64,000 nt of DNA from Clusia tigrina (lineage: Eukaryota; Arthropoda; Insecta; Diptera; Clusiidae): the NCBI GenBank assembly GCA_920105625.2, contig OV050032.1, forward strand, positions 20,789,981-20,853,980, in the 5' to 3' direction. Made by a program: the position numbers and the translations under genes. This document shows positions 10,801 to 22,590 of this stretch, one piece after another (the stretch's first letter is position 1; each line of letters starts with the position of its first letter). The notes below the pieces were generated by a model, which worked only from the letters and a program-made list of their open reading frames with translations, made no database searches and had not been told where the DNA came from.

Positions 10801-11095
10801 ATGGCCTCGTTCACCCTCAGCACAGCCGCCAAGCGTCGCCAGTCTATATTGCTACAAGTGTTGCTGCTAGTTGCTGTTTGTGCCGTAATTGAAGTAGCGT
10901 CTGCTTCGGTTTTGGATAGCTCCATGGCCGTGGGCGGCGGGGTCGGTACCGTGGGCGGCCATTACCATCATCGCCTCAGTCGTTTTCAACGGGACTCCAG
11001 CGCCAAAGATGTAAATGTGCGCGAACAATGCGATGCTGTCAGGGGTTACTTTGAATCGATCGACATCAAATTGAATGGCAGCTATGAGAAAAAAG
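10801..11095 (+). CDS. dally: Glypican dally, first coding exon (partial)
   Basis: Dally is a GPI-anchored heparan-sulfate proteoglycan at the cell surface. It shapes Dpp/BMP, Wingless and Hedgehog signalling, and the name comes from its cell-division phenotype. This exon encodes 98 residues plus one base. Residues 16-35 (ILLQVLLLVAVCAVIEVASA) form a signal peptide with likely cleavage after ASA. A Gly/His-rich linker follows, then the start of the glypican cysteine-rich domain (EQCDAVRGYFESIDIK, first Cys at 77), with a potential N-glycosylation site NGS at 92-94. The frame reads on past the donor only into intronic sequence, so the exon is cut at GTAAGC (11096) in phase 1. The remaining Cys-rich domain, glycosaminoglycan attachment sites and GPI signal must lie beyond the window. 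The start context TTGCAATGG is acceptable. Dally-like (dlp) is the main alternative, but the QCDAV..YFESIDIK match favours dally. Identification is from memory of the family, not a search. Confidence 0.8.
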
Positions 11096-11584
11096 GTAAG
11101 CATCTTCCCTCACTCAATTCTCTTATAAGGGTACATGTGCTTGAATTGTTCAAGTGACTCTCATGGAAGGGTAGAAAATAAACAACGGGCGAACAATAAA
11201 AATAAAAATAAAATGGGTGGCAGTAGCAAAACACAATTAAAACATTAACACGGCAGATGTGGACTTTTGCCTATTGCTGAACGAGAAATGTGACTTTCTT
11301 TTAAAAGAATATGGTAGACCGACAATGTCCATCTGCCAGTTAGACTCTAGTTACCAGTATAGTGTCCGATACGTAAAGCATGGCCTATTTGTAGGGGTAC
11401 TGGATATGCCCATATTCACTGCCAGTGAAACTGCAATCAAATCCTTGGGGTCTTTCTTCTGCAAAATCAAAATGGTCTCAGCTTTTTTCTAATATCGAGG
11501 TTTTCAAGGCTAAGCCAACTTGGTAAAAGAGAAAAATTAAAATATATACATATTTTTTCCAGTGAGACCCAGTCTTCAACTCCA

Positions 11585-12060
11585 TATAGTCAACCATTCA
11601 TCATCAGTTAATTAGTTAGTTCAATGAAGGAGATACAAGTTGCATTCCAAAGTAAACAGAAATTTGAAGAACAAGAAAAACAAAAAGTTTGTTTGGCAAA
11701 ATGGATTTCAAAATAGTTCCCTTCCATCTCAATACAGCGGATTGCACGGTATAAAAGCATGTCCAATGAGTGGTATGTTCTACACGATATCGGTACAAGC
11801 CTTTTGAATGGTTTCTACATACACAAAACGCCTTCCTTTCAGCGGCAGATGCATTTTTTCGAAAAGGTAAAAGGCTTGGCACGATGCCAAATCAGGCGAA
11901 TACGGGTAGTGGGTGTTGGTAGTTGAATTGCCCATAGAAATACCAATTTTCAAAAGTCCTGTTTACTTTGTTCCGCACCTTGCATCTATAAATACGTGGA
12001 CGGGAATCCTTCATAAACAATTTAACCAACTAATTAACTAATGGTGAACGGTTGACTATA
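11585..12060 (-). mobile_element. Internally deleted mariner-like element
   Basis: Terminal inverted repeats of 37 bp (11585-11621 and 12024-12060, 33/37 identical, both starting TATAGTCAACC) are flanked by the TA target. On the minus strand it keeps the C-terminal part of a mariner transposase: YSPDLASCQAFYLF, then LPLKGRRF, then IRCIEMEGNYFE. These match the family's conserved SPDLAPxDxxLF block and C-terminal CIxxxGxYFE block. The third catalytic Asp of DD34D is replaced (Cys-Gln-Ala where S/C-D is usual), a stop and a frameshift separate the blocks, and the N-terminal two thirds are gone. It is therefore a dead element. Confidence 0.8.
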
Positions 12061-15000
12061 AGAAGGGGAAGACTGAGTCTTACGGGGAAAAAGTGTTTGA
12101 TATGTTTAAAAAGAGTTCAATTCAGAATCTTGATTATAACCAAACAACTCAAGAAAAATGTGAGTGATGAGAAAAGTTGTATGAATATGTTTAATATATA
12201 CTCGTATGCGATTAAAGAAAAAATTTACCTGCGATCTATATGATACGATTGTGTTGACTTTTACACCCTGCTTTACATATAAAAGATGAGAACCAGTGCT
12301 AGCACCTTTCTCCCGCATAGAAACACAAGATTGTAACGGTTGTTCAGCCAGACTAATGCAACATATCCGCTAGAAGGGAATTGTATTCGTAAGTCACTAA
12401 ACACCACACAATGGGCTCATTATGCATCAGTGGACCAGTCATAATCTCGTATTGGCTCGTTTGATACCTAGGCTTATCTACGAATTTTGTTTTGCTTTCC
12501 CAGCTATGTTTCCATAAACTCTTTCAAGCAAAATGTCTCTTCAACATTATATACTATTGTAATAGATATGAGATTCAGCACTGCAGCTGTTAAATCTTTC
12601 ACAAATATTCACTGAAACGAATTTCTCAAAACTCCTCTCCAAAAAAGGGAAATCTTTCTAAAGTTCTGTTCATTTAGCGGGCGGTGTTGAAATATATTCC
12701 GGTAAGATTACAGAGCGTTGTTCAAGGCACGTCTTTTTCCGACCCGATTCATGGGTTAATCTTGTTTTCATATCCTAATGCAAGATAGTACACAAGAGAG
12801 TTTTATTATTTCCTCATATTCTCTATTGGCACGTTCGCTTAACAGAGCGAGTATCTCGTACTCAAAAAGCAGTAATGAAATCCTCACACTTAAACCTGGA
12901 AAATATTGAAATTAAACGAATTAGAATTAAGCAAATTGAAAATAGCAGCTACAAAATTTCAATGCAGCGTCCTTCCCGACGCATTTTCCACACTTTCATT
13001 TGCATGCAACAACAACAAAGCTGCAGAGCGAAAAAAACAACACCCCTCAAGCCCATATATATGTAGCAAGAAGCCAGGCAGGCAGCCACCCTAGCTCAAC
13101 GCAGTTCACCGTCAAAGTTTCAATGCAAAATAGCAACCAAACGAAAAGTGGCCAAAGTTCGATAAAAATTACAGTGAAATTATTGAGAAGGTCAGGTCAA
13201 TTGTCGGAAAGTAAATCACTGGCAAACACTTGGCAAACAAAGTTTGCAAACGCCATAAAAAGGGAAGCGCTTTGCCTCTGGCTGTGGCTGTGGCGGCGGT
13301 AGCGGCAGCGGCTGTCGCTGTGGTTGTGGCAGTCGACGCTTTCTGCAACAGAAATTGGTATAGAAATTGGAATTGGAATTCGATTCGAAGTGGCACTGAA
13401 ACCTTCGGAATAGACTGTGAGTAGTTTAAGGACAAACTAAATTTTTTATAACCAAAAAAAAGCAAGGAACAAAATTCTTTAAAACCGAAGCCAGTTCAGC
13501 AAATTCTTTATATTTTATTTGTTTTCGGTCTAATCTGGAAAACTATAATCGTAAACTTGATAATGGCTCCCATAAACGATATGATATTTACGTTTAAGAG
13601 TGTTGTGCTTCATGAGGATGATCGTGTTTTAGCTTTGTATTTCCTCGAAGAGTCAATCATCACAACCGCGGGTTTGTTGTTTTTAGTACTTGCATAACAA
13701 GAGGAACTTTGAAACCACAACCAATAATGGAGCAGAAAAAAATTGTGCGTTTTCAGCTTCAGTTCCTGAATTGAGATATAAAAACATTCCAAGTGATTTG
13801 TTTACAACTGTTTCAAATTTATCAACAATTTGCGCCTCCGATAGCCAATTAAGTCATTTCCACTTACAGCATGAACACGATATTGAGTGGTGCTGTGTAC
13901 AAGGCACAAAAAGGCAATAAAGCCGGCCAGAATTGCCAGCTAAATAAACAAAATCGAGTCAACCAGTACGGTAATTATCTGAGCCTGGGTCCCAAGCTGG
14001 GCTATCCTATGAAATGTGTGCTTTTTTATTATTACTCTGGCAGTCGATATATATTCCGGCTAATTTCCGGAGATTCACAAACTCCCAGCTCGTAAATGGG
14101 GAGCAAATAACCACAATCTGATGGAAGTCAAAGAGCGAAGATAAAAATAAAGTAAATAACGAGGTGTGCTTTACTCGCATATTCCTTTTTAAACATGGTG
14201 CAATTTTAGAAGCCCTAAATCGTCACCTGAGAGAGCACAAACACCCACTCTTCCGCCATCTACGTTTCACATTTATTTGTATCAGCAGTATATGAACGGT
14301 TCTGAGAGCTGAACTTCATTTTTATCAGAATCATATTTAACTGAAGATGTGCAACATACAAACAGTTATCCAGAAATATGAACTCACAGTCCTGTTACCG
14401 TCACTAGACTGAAGTGATGATATTAGAAATGAAACAGATTCACCAGATTGAATTAGGTTTTCTCTTGCCAACGAAGTATTCGTGTTGTTCATCTCAGAAC
14501 TGTGATTCCCCTCCATAGTTTACTTGGAGTTATGCGCCTTGGAACTTTAACTTTCGATTGCCGTTTTCATTGTTTTGATACTAACTTTCTGTGGCAGTGC
14601 AACAAACATAGTAAATAATCGAAAATGTACCAAAAGATGTATCAGTTTTTATGGTATAAATTTGTACATCTTGAAGGTGGTACAATGAGCCCACTTTCAC
14701 TGTCATTGTGCTTGGAAACCACTATTGTTACCAACAGTTTAATGGTCACAATTTGTTTACGACTTCATTTGTCAGTACTCTGTTCGAACTGTGAGTAGCA
14801 TCGCTCGTATAGACTGGTTGAGAGATTAGTTTCTAAGCTGACTTCTAGACACTTAAACACTGACACCTGCAACCTGGTGTACAGCACTTAACGCGACTAG
14901 TCACCTTTTGGGCGTTTTATAAGTGCAGATCTCTTCATTTTGCCAACTTAAAGAAGTCCATGAATATATGTATGTTTTATACTTGAATGTGTTGTTTTTA

Positions 15001-15357
15001 TACGATAATTTAAGAAACTAAATTAGGCATGTGAAAAAAACACTGGAAGTTGGCTACAGTGCTCCCCTTGTACACACCCGCCAGCTGTCATATCTCGGGC
15101 ACTGTGCAATGTTTTCGATAAATGAGCAATTTCACGGCTGTACACACGGCATGTGGAGGAGTGTAGTGGAAACATGTGGAACGCGGTTGAAACATTTCAC
15201 AAATTAAAAAGACTTCAGTCGATTGACTTAAATCACGAAGGCTGGCGAAATCTTCTTTGCTGATTGCAATGAAACGCTTTGTGGGTTGTTTTAGGGTCAG
15301 TGGAAAAGCTGCCGTGGGAAAAGCGAAATACTAAAAATGCTGAAATACGTATTCCAA
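12061..15357. other. Intronic AT-rich DNA
   Basis: Low-complexity patches (GGCTGT/GGCGGT around 13277-13335) and short unsupported frames. No mobile element is recognised. Confidence 0.4.
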
Positions 15358-16398
15358 GCCCACTCTCCGACCCACTCTCCGACCCACTCTTCAGCCCACT
15401 ATCCGGCCCACTATCCGGCCCACTATCCGGCCCACTATACGGCCCACTCTTCAGCTCACTCTCCGACCCACTCTCCGTCCCACTCTCTGTCCCACTGTCA
15501 GTCCCACTCTCCAACCCACTCTTCAGCCCACTATCCGGCCCACTATACGGCCCACTATACGGTCCACTCTCCGTCCCACTCTTCGACCCACTCTCCGACC
15601 CATTCGCCAGCCCACTCTCCGACCCACGCTCTGACCCACTCTCCGACCCACTCTCCGACCCACTCTTCAGCCCACTATCCGGCCCACTTTACGGCCCACT
15701 CTCCGTCCCACTCTTCGACCCACTCTCCGACCCACTCGCCAGCCCACTCTCCGGCCCACTCTCCGACCCACTCGTCAGTCCACTCTCCGACCCACTCGCC
15801 AGCCCACTCGCCAGCCCACTCTCCGACCCACTCTCCGGCCCACTCTCTGATCCACTCTCCGACCCACTCTCCGACCCACTCTTCAGCCCACTATCCGGCC
15901 CACTATACGGCCCACTCTCCGTCCCACTCTTCGACCCACTCTCCGACCCACTCGCCAGCCCACTCTCCGGCCCACTCTCCGTCCCACTCTTCAGCTCACT
16001 ATCCGGCCTACTATACGGCCCACTCTCCGGCCCACTCTCCGACCCACTCGTCAGTCCACTCTCCGACCCACTCGCCAGCCCACTCTCCGACCCACTCTCC
16101 GGCCCACTCTTCAGCCCACTATCCGGCCCACTATACGGCCCACTCTCCGACCCACTCGCCGACCCACTCGCCAGCCCACTCTCCGACCCACTCTCCGGCC
16201 CACTCTTCAGCCCACTATCCGGCCCACTCGCCGGCCCACTCGCCGGCCCACTATCCGGCCCACTTGCCGGCCCACTCGCCGGCCCACTTGCCGGCCCACT
16301 CGCCGGCCCACTCGTCAGTCCACTCTCCGACCCACTCATCGGCCCACTCGCCGGCCCACTCGTCAGTCCACTCTCCGACCCACTCATCGGCCCACTCT
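15358..16398. repeat. 12-bp minisatellite, about 87 copies (1.04 kb)
   Basis: The unit is a fixed CCCACT followed by a variable hexamer drawn from a small set (CTCCGA, CTCCGG, CTTCAG, ATCCGG, ATACGG, CTCCGT, CTTCGA, CGCCAG, CGCCGG, CGTCAG, CATCGG, TGCCGG). No indel breaks the 12-bp phase, so two plus-strand frames and one minus-strand frame stay open for 240-380 codons (PLSDPLSG-, HSPTHSPA- and SGSESG-type repeats). The order of variants forms longer repeating blocks. CGCCGG variants are concentrated at the right end. I regard it as non-coding because there is no splice or start context and all three frames are equally open. Confidence 0.95.
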
Positions 16399-18754
16399 CA
16401 CGCATATTTCACAATTCTTAGTTGCTTTCCTTTAGTGCCAAAATAGCTTCTTTTCGTAATTTGTTTCTGGAAATTTTCACATGCTCGTACTCGGATATCC
16501 ACATTATTCGACAGCGTGCAATGCCAGAACGCACCGAGTTGGTTCGATGAGATAACAATTATTGTTATTGTTGGCGCTGTGGGCGATTTCCTCGCAATGT
16601 ATACCAACTACGAGTGTACCGCCCTGCGAGAGGATTCCAAACAATTTTCCAACTACCTGCGCGTATTTTTACTGGTTTTTTTGTACTTGATTCTTTCTTC
16701 TTTTTGCTGCTTTTTGTTTTACAACAAAGGCTTTGTGGGAAATTGCTTCGGTTGTTGTTGTTATTATCATTATTCTTATTGTAGTAGCACGCAGGTATTT
16801 CTCTGCCGTTGCTCTTTATTAAGGTAATTGTGCGTAAATGTGTAACGTCAAAGAAGTCAAGGTCGAATAATCAATAAAATTATTTTGCACTTAATTACTT
16901 TCGGCAGGTACAACAGAAAGAAACATTCAAACAAATACACAATGCAACGAAGAAAGCAAGAAGGCTCGAAGGCAAGAAGGCAAGACCATAAAGCGTGAAT
17001 AGAAAGCATTGTGAGGTTGTTGTATAATTCTTGCTTAATTAAAATGTGAATGTTGCGTGGGCCCATTATGCCTATAGGGGTTTTGTTGACTTCAGCTGCA
17101 ACAGGCGTGTCCATAATTCAAGAAAAAGAAATACACGCGCTGAGCATATAAAGTTAATAAGCATATACAATGTACATATGTAATTAAGTGTGTGCACCAG
17201 CGGTGGTAGCAGAGCGTCCGTTAAATACAAACTTGACTCGGCGATTAGTGTGAAAATACAGGCAGCAAGACTCGCATTTAGAATAGGTAAACAATGGAGG
17301 GTTTCTCAGTTTGAGGGTGAGCTCACATATCCAGTATAATGTGCGCCATGGTATCCTTTTTTATGCACAATTTTCAAAGCTGCTCCCAAATGGACTCAAG
17401 CAGCTATGATTGCAGTCTCGGTGGCTACAGAAAGTGCGCTGGGCTGGTCTGTGGAATTGCCTGCACACACCTCAAAGTGTCCCAAGCAAAGAATGTGAAT
17501 GCTTCGAAGTATAATATTTGGATTATTCAGACCCAATCATTTGTTTTACACTGGTCAATAACGCTTTTTGTGCTCAAGTGTTAAATTTAGCGCTTAATAT
17601 AGGCGCGTACCCTTCAGTAACATAATTTTTGGATGTTGAGATTAGTTAAAATTCACTCCGTATAGTTTTATAAACAATATTTCTAACTGGCTGCTCAACA
17701 TAACGTTAAATCCGCCACTTAAATCATGTACTTTAAAAATTAAGTTGATTATGTGGGCACAAATAACTACTTCTACACAGGCGAACCTAATTGAGTTGAA
17801 TAATTTACCTGCTCGAATATGCAGATCATTCAGTGTATTCAGTTGTACGAGTAGTCGCAGCAATTTTCCATTAATAAACTAACTGAAAGCCCTTGTCAGC
17901 ACTGAATCAGTTGCATGCCACTAAATGCGACACATTAGCATTAGCTGGCCTTAAATTAAGTACCTGCTTGTACGCTGTCTCCTGTCTCCTGTCTCCTGCC
18001 GCATGCAGTACAAAAAACAGTCAGGAACACAGCCACACATACACATACAGCTACCGAATGACAAAACCGAAACAATTTCCCAACTACCCAACTGCTCTAC
18101 TAAGCAGTTTATTTTTAAAGCAGAACAATTACAATTCTATCGCCTTTTATGCCCGCTGCCATGGCAGAAGGCATTAGCAGCCACGGCCTGCTTAAATGTT
18201 TGCATGGAAAACTGAAAAATGATTGTGTTGGCCGACTGGAGGACTGCCTGGGAACAGGTTCAACGCGCGTAGTAGTCTCACACAACAGACTCTGGCATAT
18301 TTACTGAAATCGAGGTACAACAAGTTGTGAAGAAAGAAAAAAAAAAAACAACCTAACCCAAAACAACAACAACAACAGCAACAACCACAAACAAAAAAGA
18401 ATCGTATTTATGAAAGAAATGTGAATGAAAATGAAATATAATGGCTAAATAAAATGTGTTTAAGAGGAGAAATTAAAATGAATTCAAATGACACTACACA
18501 CAAACCGCCGCGAACTGTGCTGCCAGACAGACGTGCCACACCAATTATCATCAGTCCTAGACGAGTACCAAATAAAAACTTCCTAGAAACATTTAAATTG
18601 CTTTTCTCTTTGTCCATCATAACCATTTATAAAGAAGCGAGCAAAATTTACCGGATGATCTTTTGTAAAATCGGACTGAATTACCCTCATTCCGTAAGTT
18701 TCAGTTTCTATAAGACGAGTACTGTGCTACGAATGTACAATAATGTTAATTGAT
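16399..18754. other. Intronic DNA without supported gene
   Basis: It includes a triple GTCTCCT (17975-17998) and CAA-rich patches. Short open frames on both strands have no recognisable domain. Confidence 0.4.
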
Positions 18755-18921
18755 CTTGGTTTAGAATTGTTGCATAGGCGCTCACCGTCTAAGCGATAAC
18801 TATACTCGACTTGGATGGTCAGTGCGTGTATAGCGCCCCATCCGTGGTATCACAATGGGCCACTATTTGTGCCTCAGTGTGCTTCTCGCTGACACTCCAC
18901 CTAACCTAACCTTGGTTTAGA
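18755..18921 (+). mobile_element. 5'-truncated LINE 3' end with 11-bp target duplication
   Basis: An insert of 145 bp (18766-18910) lies between perfect copies of CTTGGTTTAGA (18755-18765 and 18911-18921). The insert contains CCGTGGTATCACAATGGGCC and ends in CACCTAACCTAAC. It shares this 3' module with the elements at 42142-42278 and 61750-62533. The last of these carries RNase H and zinc-knuckle coding sequence just upstream, which ties the tail to a non-LTR retrotransposon. Confidence 0.85.
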
Positions 18922-19827
18922 GTGGAAGCCCTCAATTACGGATCAAATGGATCATGTGGTATTGGAAGGGGTTTTCGGCGGGCAGTCATTTCCAACACAG
19001 CTTAAGTCATTATTAAACTTCAAAGTGTAGTGCTCAACAAATTCTAATATATATATAATAAATATATATACGAGTATATATAGTACAATAGGCATCATTG
19101 CATGAGTGCTTGGAAACTTCCTTCTTCGACGTTTCTCCGGCCTACCAATCACTTCAGCGTATCTGCAGAGGATATTGTGATTACCACCGATGAATTACTA
19201 CTCGTACGTCTCTGAGTGTTCTGTTTTTGCACCGTCAATGTGACAGTTTTCGAACTATTGCATTGACACCCTGGACACACTTGTCTGCTCAACATCAGAC
19301 TAATTCGCGATTAATCGACCGACCACTGGAGGAAGTACACAGGCTACACAGCAAACATTGTTCTGCATTCATCACGATTGATATTGTAGAACAATTTCAA
19401 ACGATTGCCATAATAGCAGTTGGAAAATTTTCAAAAAAAATACATTTAAGTCACATGTGCCTAAAATAGCCCTTAACACACTCCAAGCAAATGTTCATTC
19501 TCCCATTCTGCTTACGAAGTTTTGCCGATTTTGGCATTGTATGATGGATCTTACGGGTTCCAAGAACTATTGTTTGGAAAAAGCATCCAAATTCTCGGCC
19601 CGAGTTATTTGTTGTGTGCATTTCAAAGGTACAAAGGTAGATTCCAAAAATAGAAGTGTATCCGAAAAGGAATTGAAATGAAACGCGAACCAATTTCAAA
19701 CCCGACACGACGTATGAGTGATTCACACAACTAGGTAATATATGGGAACATGACCTGTCTTTCTTTTTATCTGGCAACACTGGCACAGATGCTCGGGCAA
19801 GCTCACAAATGCCACTTACTTCTGCAT

Positions 19828-19859
<32 letters not shown>

Positions 19860-22590
19860 CCAGGCACACGGACTGACTGCGCAAACATGGGTTCTTGAAA
19901 AATTCATGGAAACTTAACACCGTGTTGTACAAACAAATAAAATACCCAACCACCAGCAGCAGCAGCACAGAAGTAAAGATGAACTTTAAAAAAAATATAC
20001 ATAAAATAAAAGAATTAAAACGATTAAGAAGAGTTAGTTGAATTTTTATGTGAATGTACGATATCGTAGATATGTTTTTTTGTACGTAGGAGCTGCGAGT
20101 GACCCAACATAATGGAGCAGCGGCCGGAGCATGTTGTTCGGCAATTAAATGTTTTATGTAAGAGTGAATGCAAATATTTATTTAGAAATGTGGCCATTAA
20201 TTTAATTAGTTATAATGTAAAAACTACGTTTGAAGAGAAGAGTACTTACAGCCTTATTATGCTAGCCCAGAAAGCCAACAAGTTGGCAAGAGCAAAAATA
20301 AGCCGCCTGTGCTTGTGTGTACGATTTTTTATATTTTTAATTATGATATATAAATAATATTATCATAATTCTCGTAATTGTACGATCTAATTGCATGTGT
20401 GTTCGACAACGTTCATGATGGTGTGCTTGAAGACACTGAGTCAATTGCTTCCGGTACGGGTACATACGATTAAGTCTGTTCATGGCAGATAGCATTCTTC
20501 TCCTCGCAATGAAACGTTGTTGGTGCAAGTAATTTATTGTGAACAGTGATTTGCTACTGTTTTGTGGGCGCTCATCTGCATTGAATGTGCCAGCAGTTGT
20601 TATTAAATCAAGCAAAATACGTGCAGCATTTGCGTTTGTTTGTGGAAATTGCTTCTAATGCCTTCTTGTGTATGAGTAAATATTGTTCAAAAATATGCAG
20701 AGAGCATCTACGGGCACATGTTTCACAGAATGAGTTTTATTGGGCTAAGATGACTTGAGGAAGACTTCTGTACCTCAGTCTGTAAGTCAGTCTGTCCGTT
20801 TGTGTGTTCGAGTTATAAACTAACGTTAATATGCTTATTGGCGAAAAGCAACAATCGCCACAGCAAAAGCAGCTAGGAAGTAAAGCCCCCCAAACCAGCA
20901 AACAAAGCCGAAACAAAATATTTTTAACATATCAATAAACCGGCGATATTCGTTCACGCAGTCATAAAATAATTGAATACAAACAGAACAAGCCGGAGCT
21001 GGAGCTGAAGTCGCAGTCGCAGTTGCAGTTTCAGTTGCAGTTTCAGTTGCAGTTGCAGTTTCAGTTGCTGCAGTAGGCGCAGCCTCAGCCGCAGCAGCAA
21101 ACAAAGCTGTTACTTGATGACACAAGCTTCGTTTGTATGTAAGTCTCCCTATCTCTGTGTCTGTCTGTTTGTCTGTCTGTTTGTCTGCATGTGTGTGCTT
21201 GTTTGTTTAGAAATTGTTATGTTTCATTCATAGCATAGTTACTCCTAGTTCTATGTTTTCTTTTGACATATTTTCATTTTTATTTGAAATTTTGTTTATC
21301 TGAGGCCCCGTGGCCGCCTCCCTTAGCCTACTCGGCCATGCTTCTCCCTATACATACACCGTCGCACGACCCGTATAACCACTCATATACTGCCATATAC
21401 AGGCGTGCTAGCGTCCACATATATGGATACTCGCAGTATGTGTTGGCTTGTCTGTCTGCGGTATCATTCCAAATTTATCTGTTTCTGCATTAAGTAAACT
21501 TTGATATTGTGTTCGAGCGCTTGCTTGGCTGAGTGCAAGTCTTCCCGGTTCCTGCAGTTCATTATGGTTGGTTACTGACTCTCCACACCACGCTGTCATA
21601 TTTGCACTTGGAGTTTACACAAATATTGTATTTACGACTGAGTATGTTCGCTGATATTTACGGCTACAACAGTGCTACAAAATGCAAACAACAACAACAA
21701 CAGCAACACCAACAAAGATCGAGTATTGCTTGAAATTACAAAATTAGTAATACCAATGCCCATACATACATATAAACGAGTACACTTTCATACTTATGTA
21801 CACGTAACAACAACCCTACAAGCATATCGGGCGTTTGTTGGATTTCGGACGAGGCAGAAATGCGTTAAGTTTTAAAGTAAACATAGGTGAAGTTTTTGTG
21901 TAAAGCGAGCCCACATCCGTGCGTATTGTTTACTGACGGCATATTTTACAGAAATACGAATACAAAGGAAAGGAAATATGGAGCAGCGCAACATTTATTT
22001 AAACAGGAACGTCCCCATAAGGGTCTAATAACGCTCTGCTTATTCTACTCGTGCAATACTGCTGGAGTGGCCCGTAGAAACATTGCTGGACTATTATTAC
22101 TATAAATATTAACAATAATAAAATAGCAATAATGCACTAGTAATAACAAATAATAATAATAAAGAAAATAAGAAACTCTCGATGGTTATTCAACTCAAGT
22201 AGCGTGGTTGGATTTTATGTTTACTGAACGTGCATTTTAAGCATAAACAAGCAGCTGAATTCACTCGCTCTTCATTAACCGAATATGATTCATAATTGAA
22301 CTGAAATTCAATCTCAAGTCGCAAGTCTCAAGCTATATTCACACTACACCAGGGAACAGCGAAGCGGAGTAAAATGGCACCAATAATGGCACAGTGACAA
22401 CTCAGCTTAAATGAGAAAACACACAACAAAACACACAGCGGCAGAGTGAAATTAGTGGCTTTAAAATTCAGCCACAAACAACATCAAATTTAGCAAATTC
22501 AAGTGGACTTTGTGAGAGGGTAAAGTGAAGCTTTCAATTTTCATGCCATATGTGAATATATATTAAACAATGATCTGAGCTCACTAATCA
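18922..22590. other. Intronic DNA with microsatellites
   Basis: It contains (GT)n at 19834-19858, GCAGTT/TCAGTT hexamers at 21003-21067, and a CAA run at 21688-21715. Open frames of up to 145 codons on the minus strand (19451-19888) run through the CA repeat and lack protein features. Confidence 0.4.
21003..21067. repeat. GCAGTT/TCAGTT hexamer repeat
   Basis: Imperfect 6-bp repeats (CAGTCGCAGTTGCAGTTTCAGTTGCAG-type). On the minus strand they read as an ACTGCA/ACTGAA run. Confidence 0.8.

Noticed and set aside
15279..16446. Open frames of 380, 369 and 238 residues (Pro-Leu-Ser, His-Ser-Pro-Ala, Ser-Gly-Glu repeats)
   Set aside because: They are the three open readings of one 12-bp minisatellite. 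Frames on both strands are equally open, and there is no start context, intron or conserved domain.
19451..19888. Minus-strand frame of 145 codons with a His-Thr run
   Set aside because: The run comes from the (GT)n microsatellite at 19834-19858. The rest shows no protein family.
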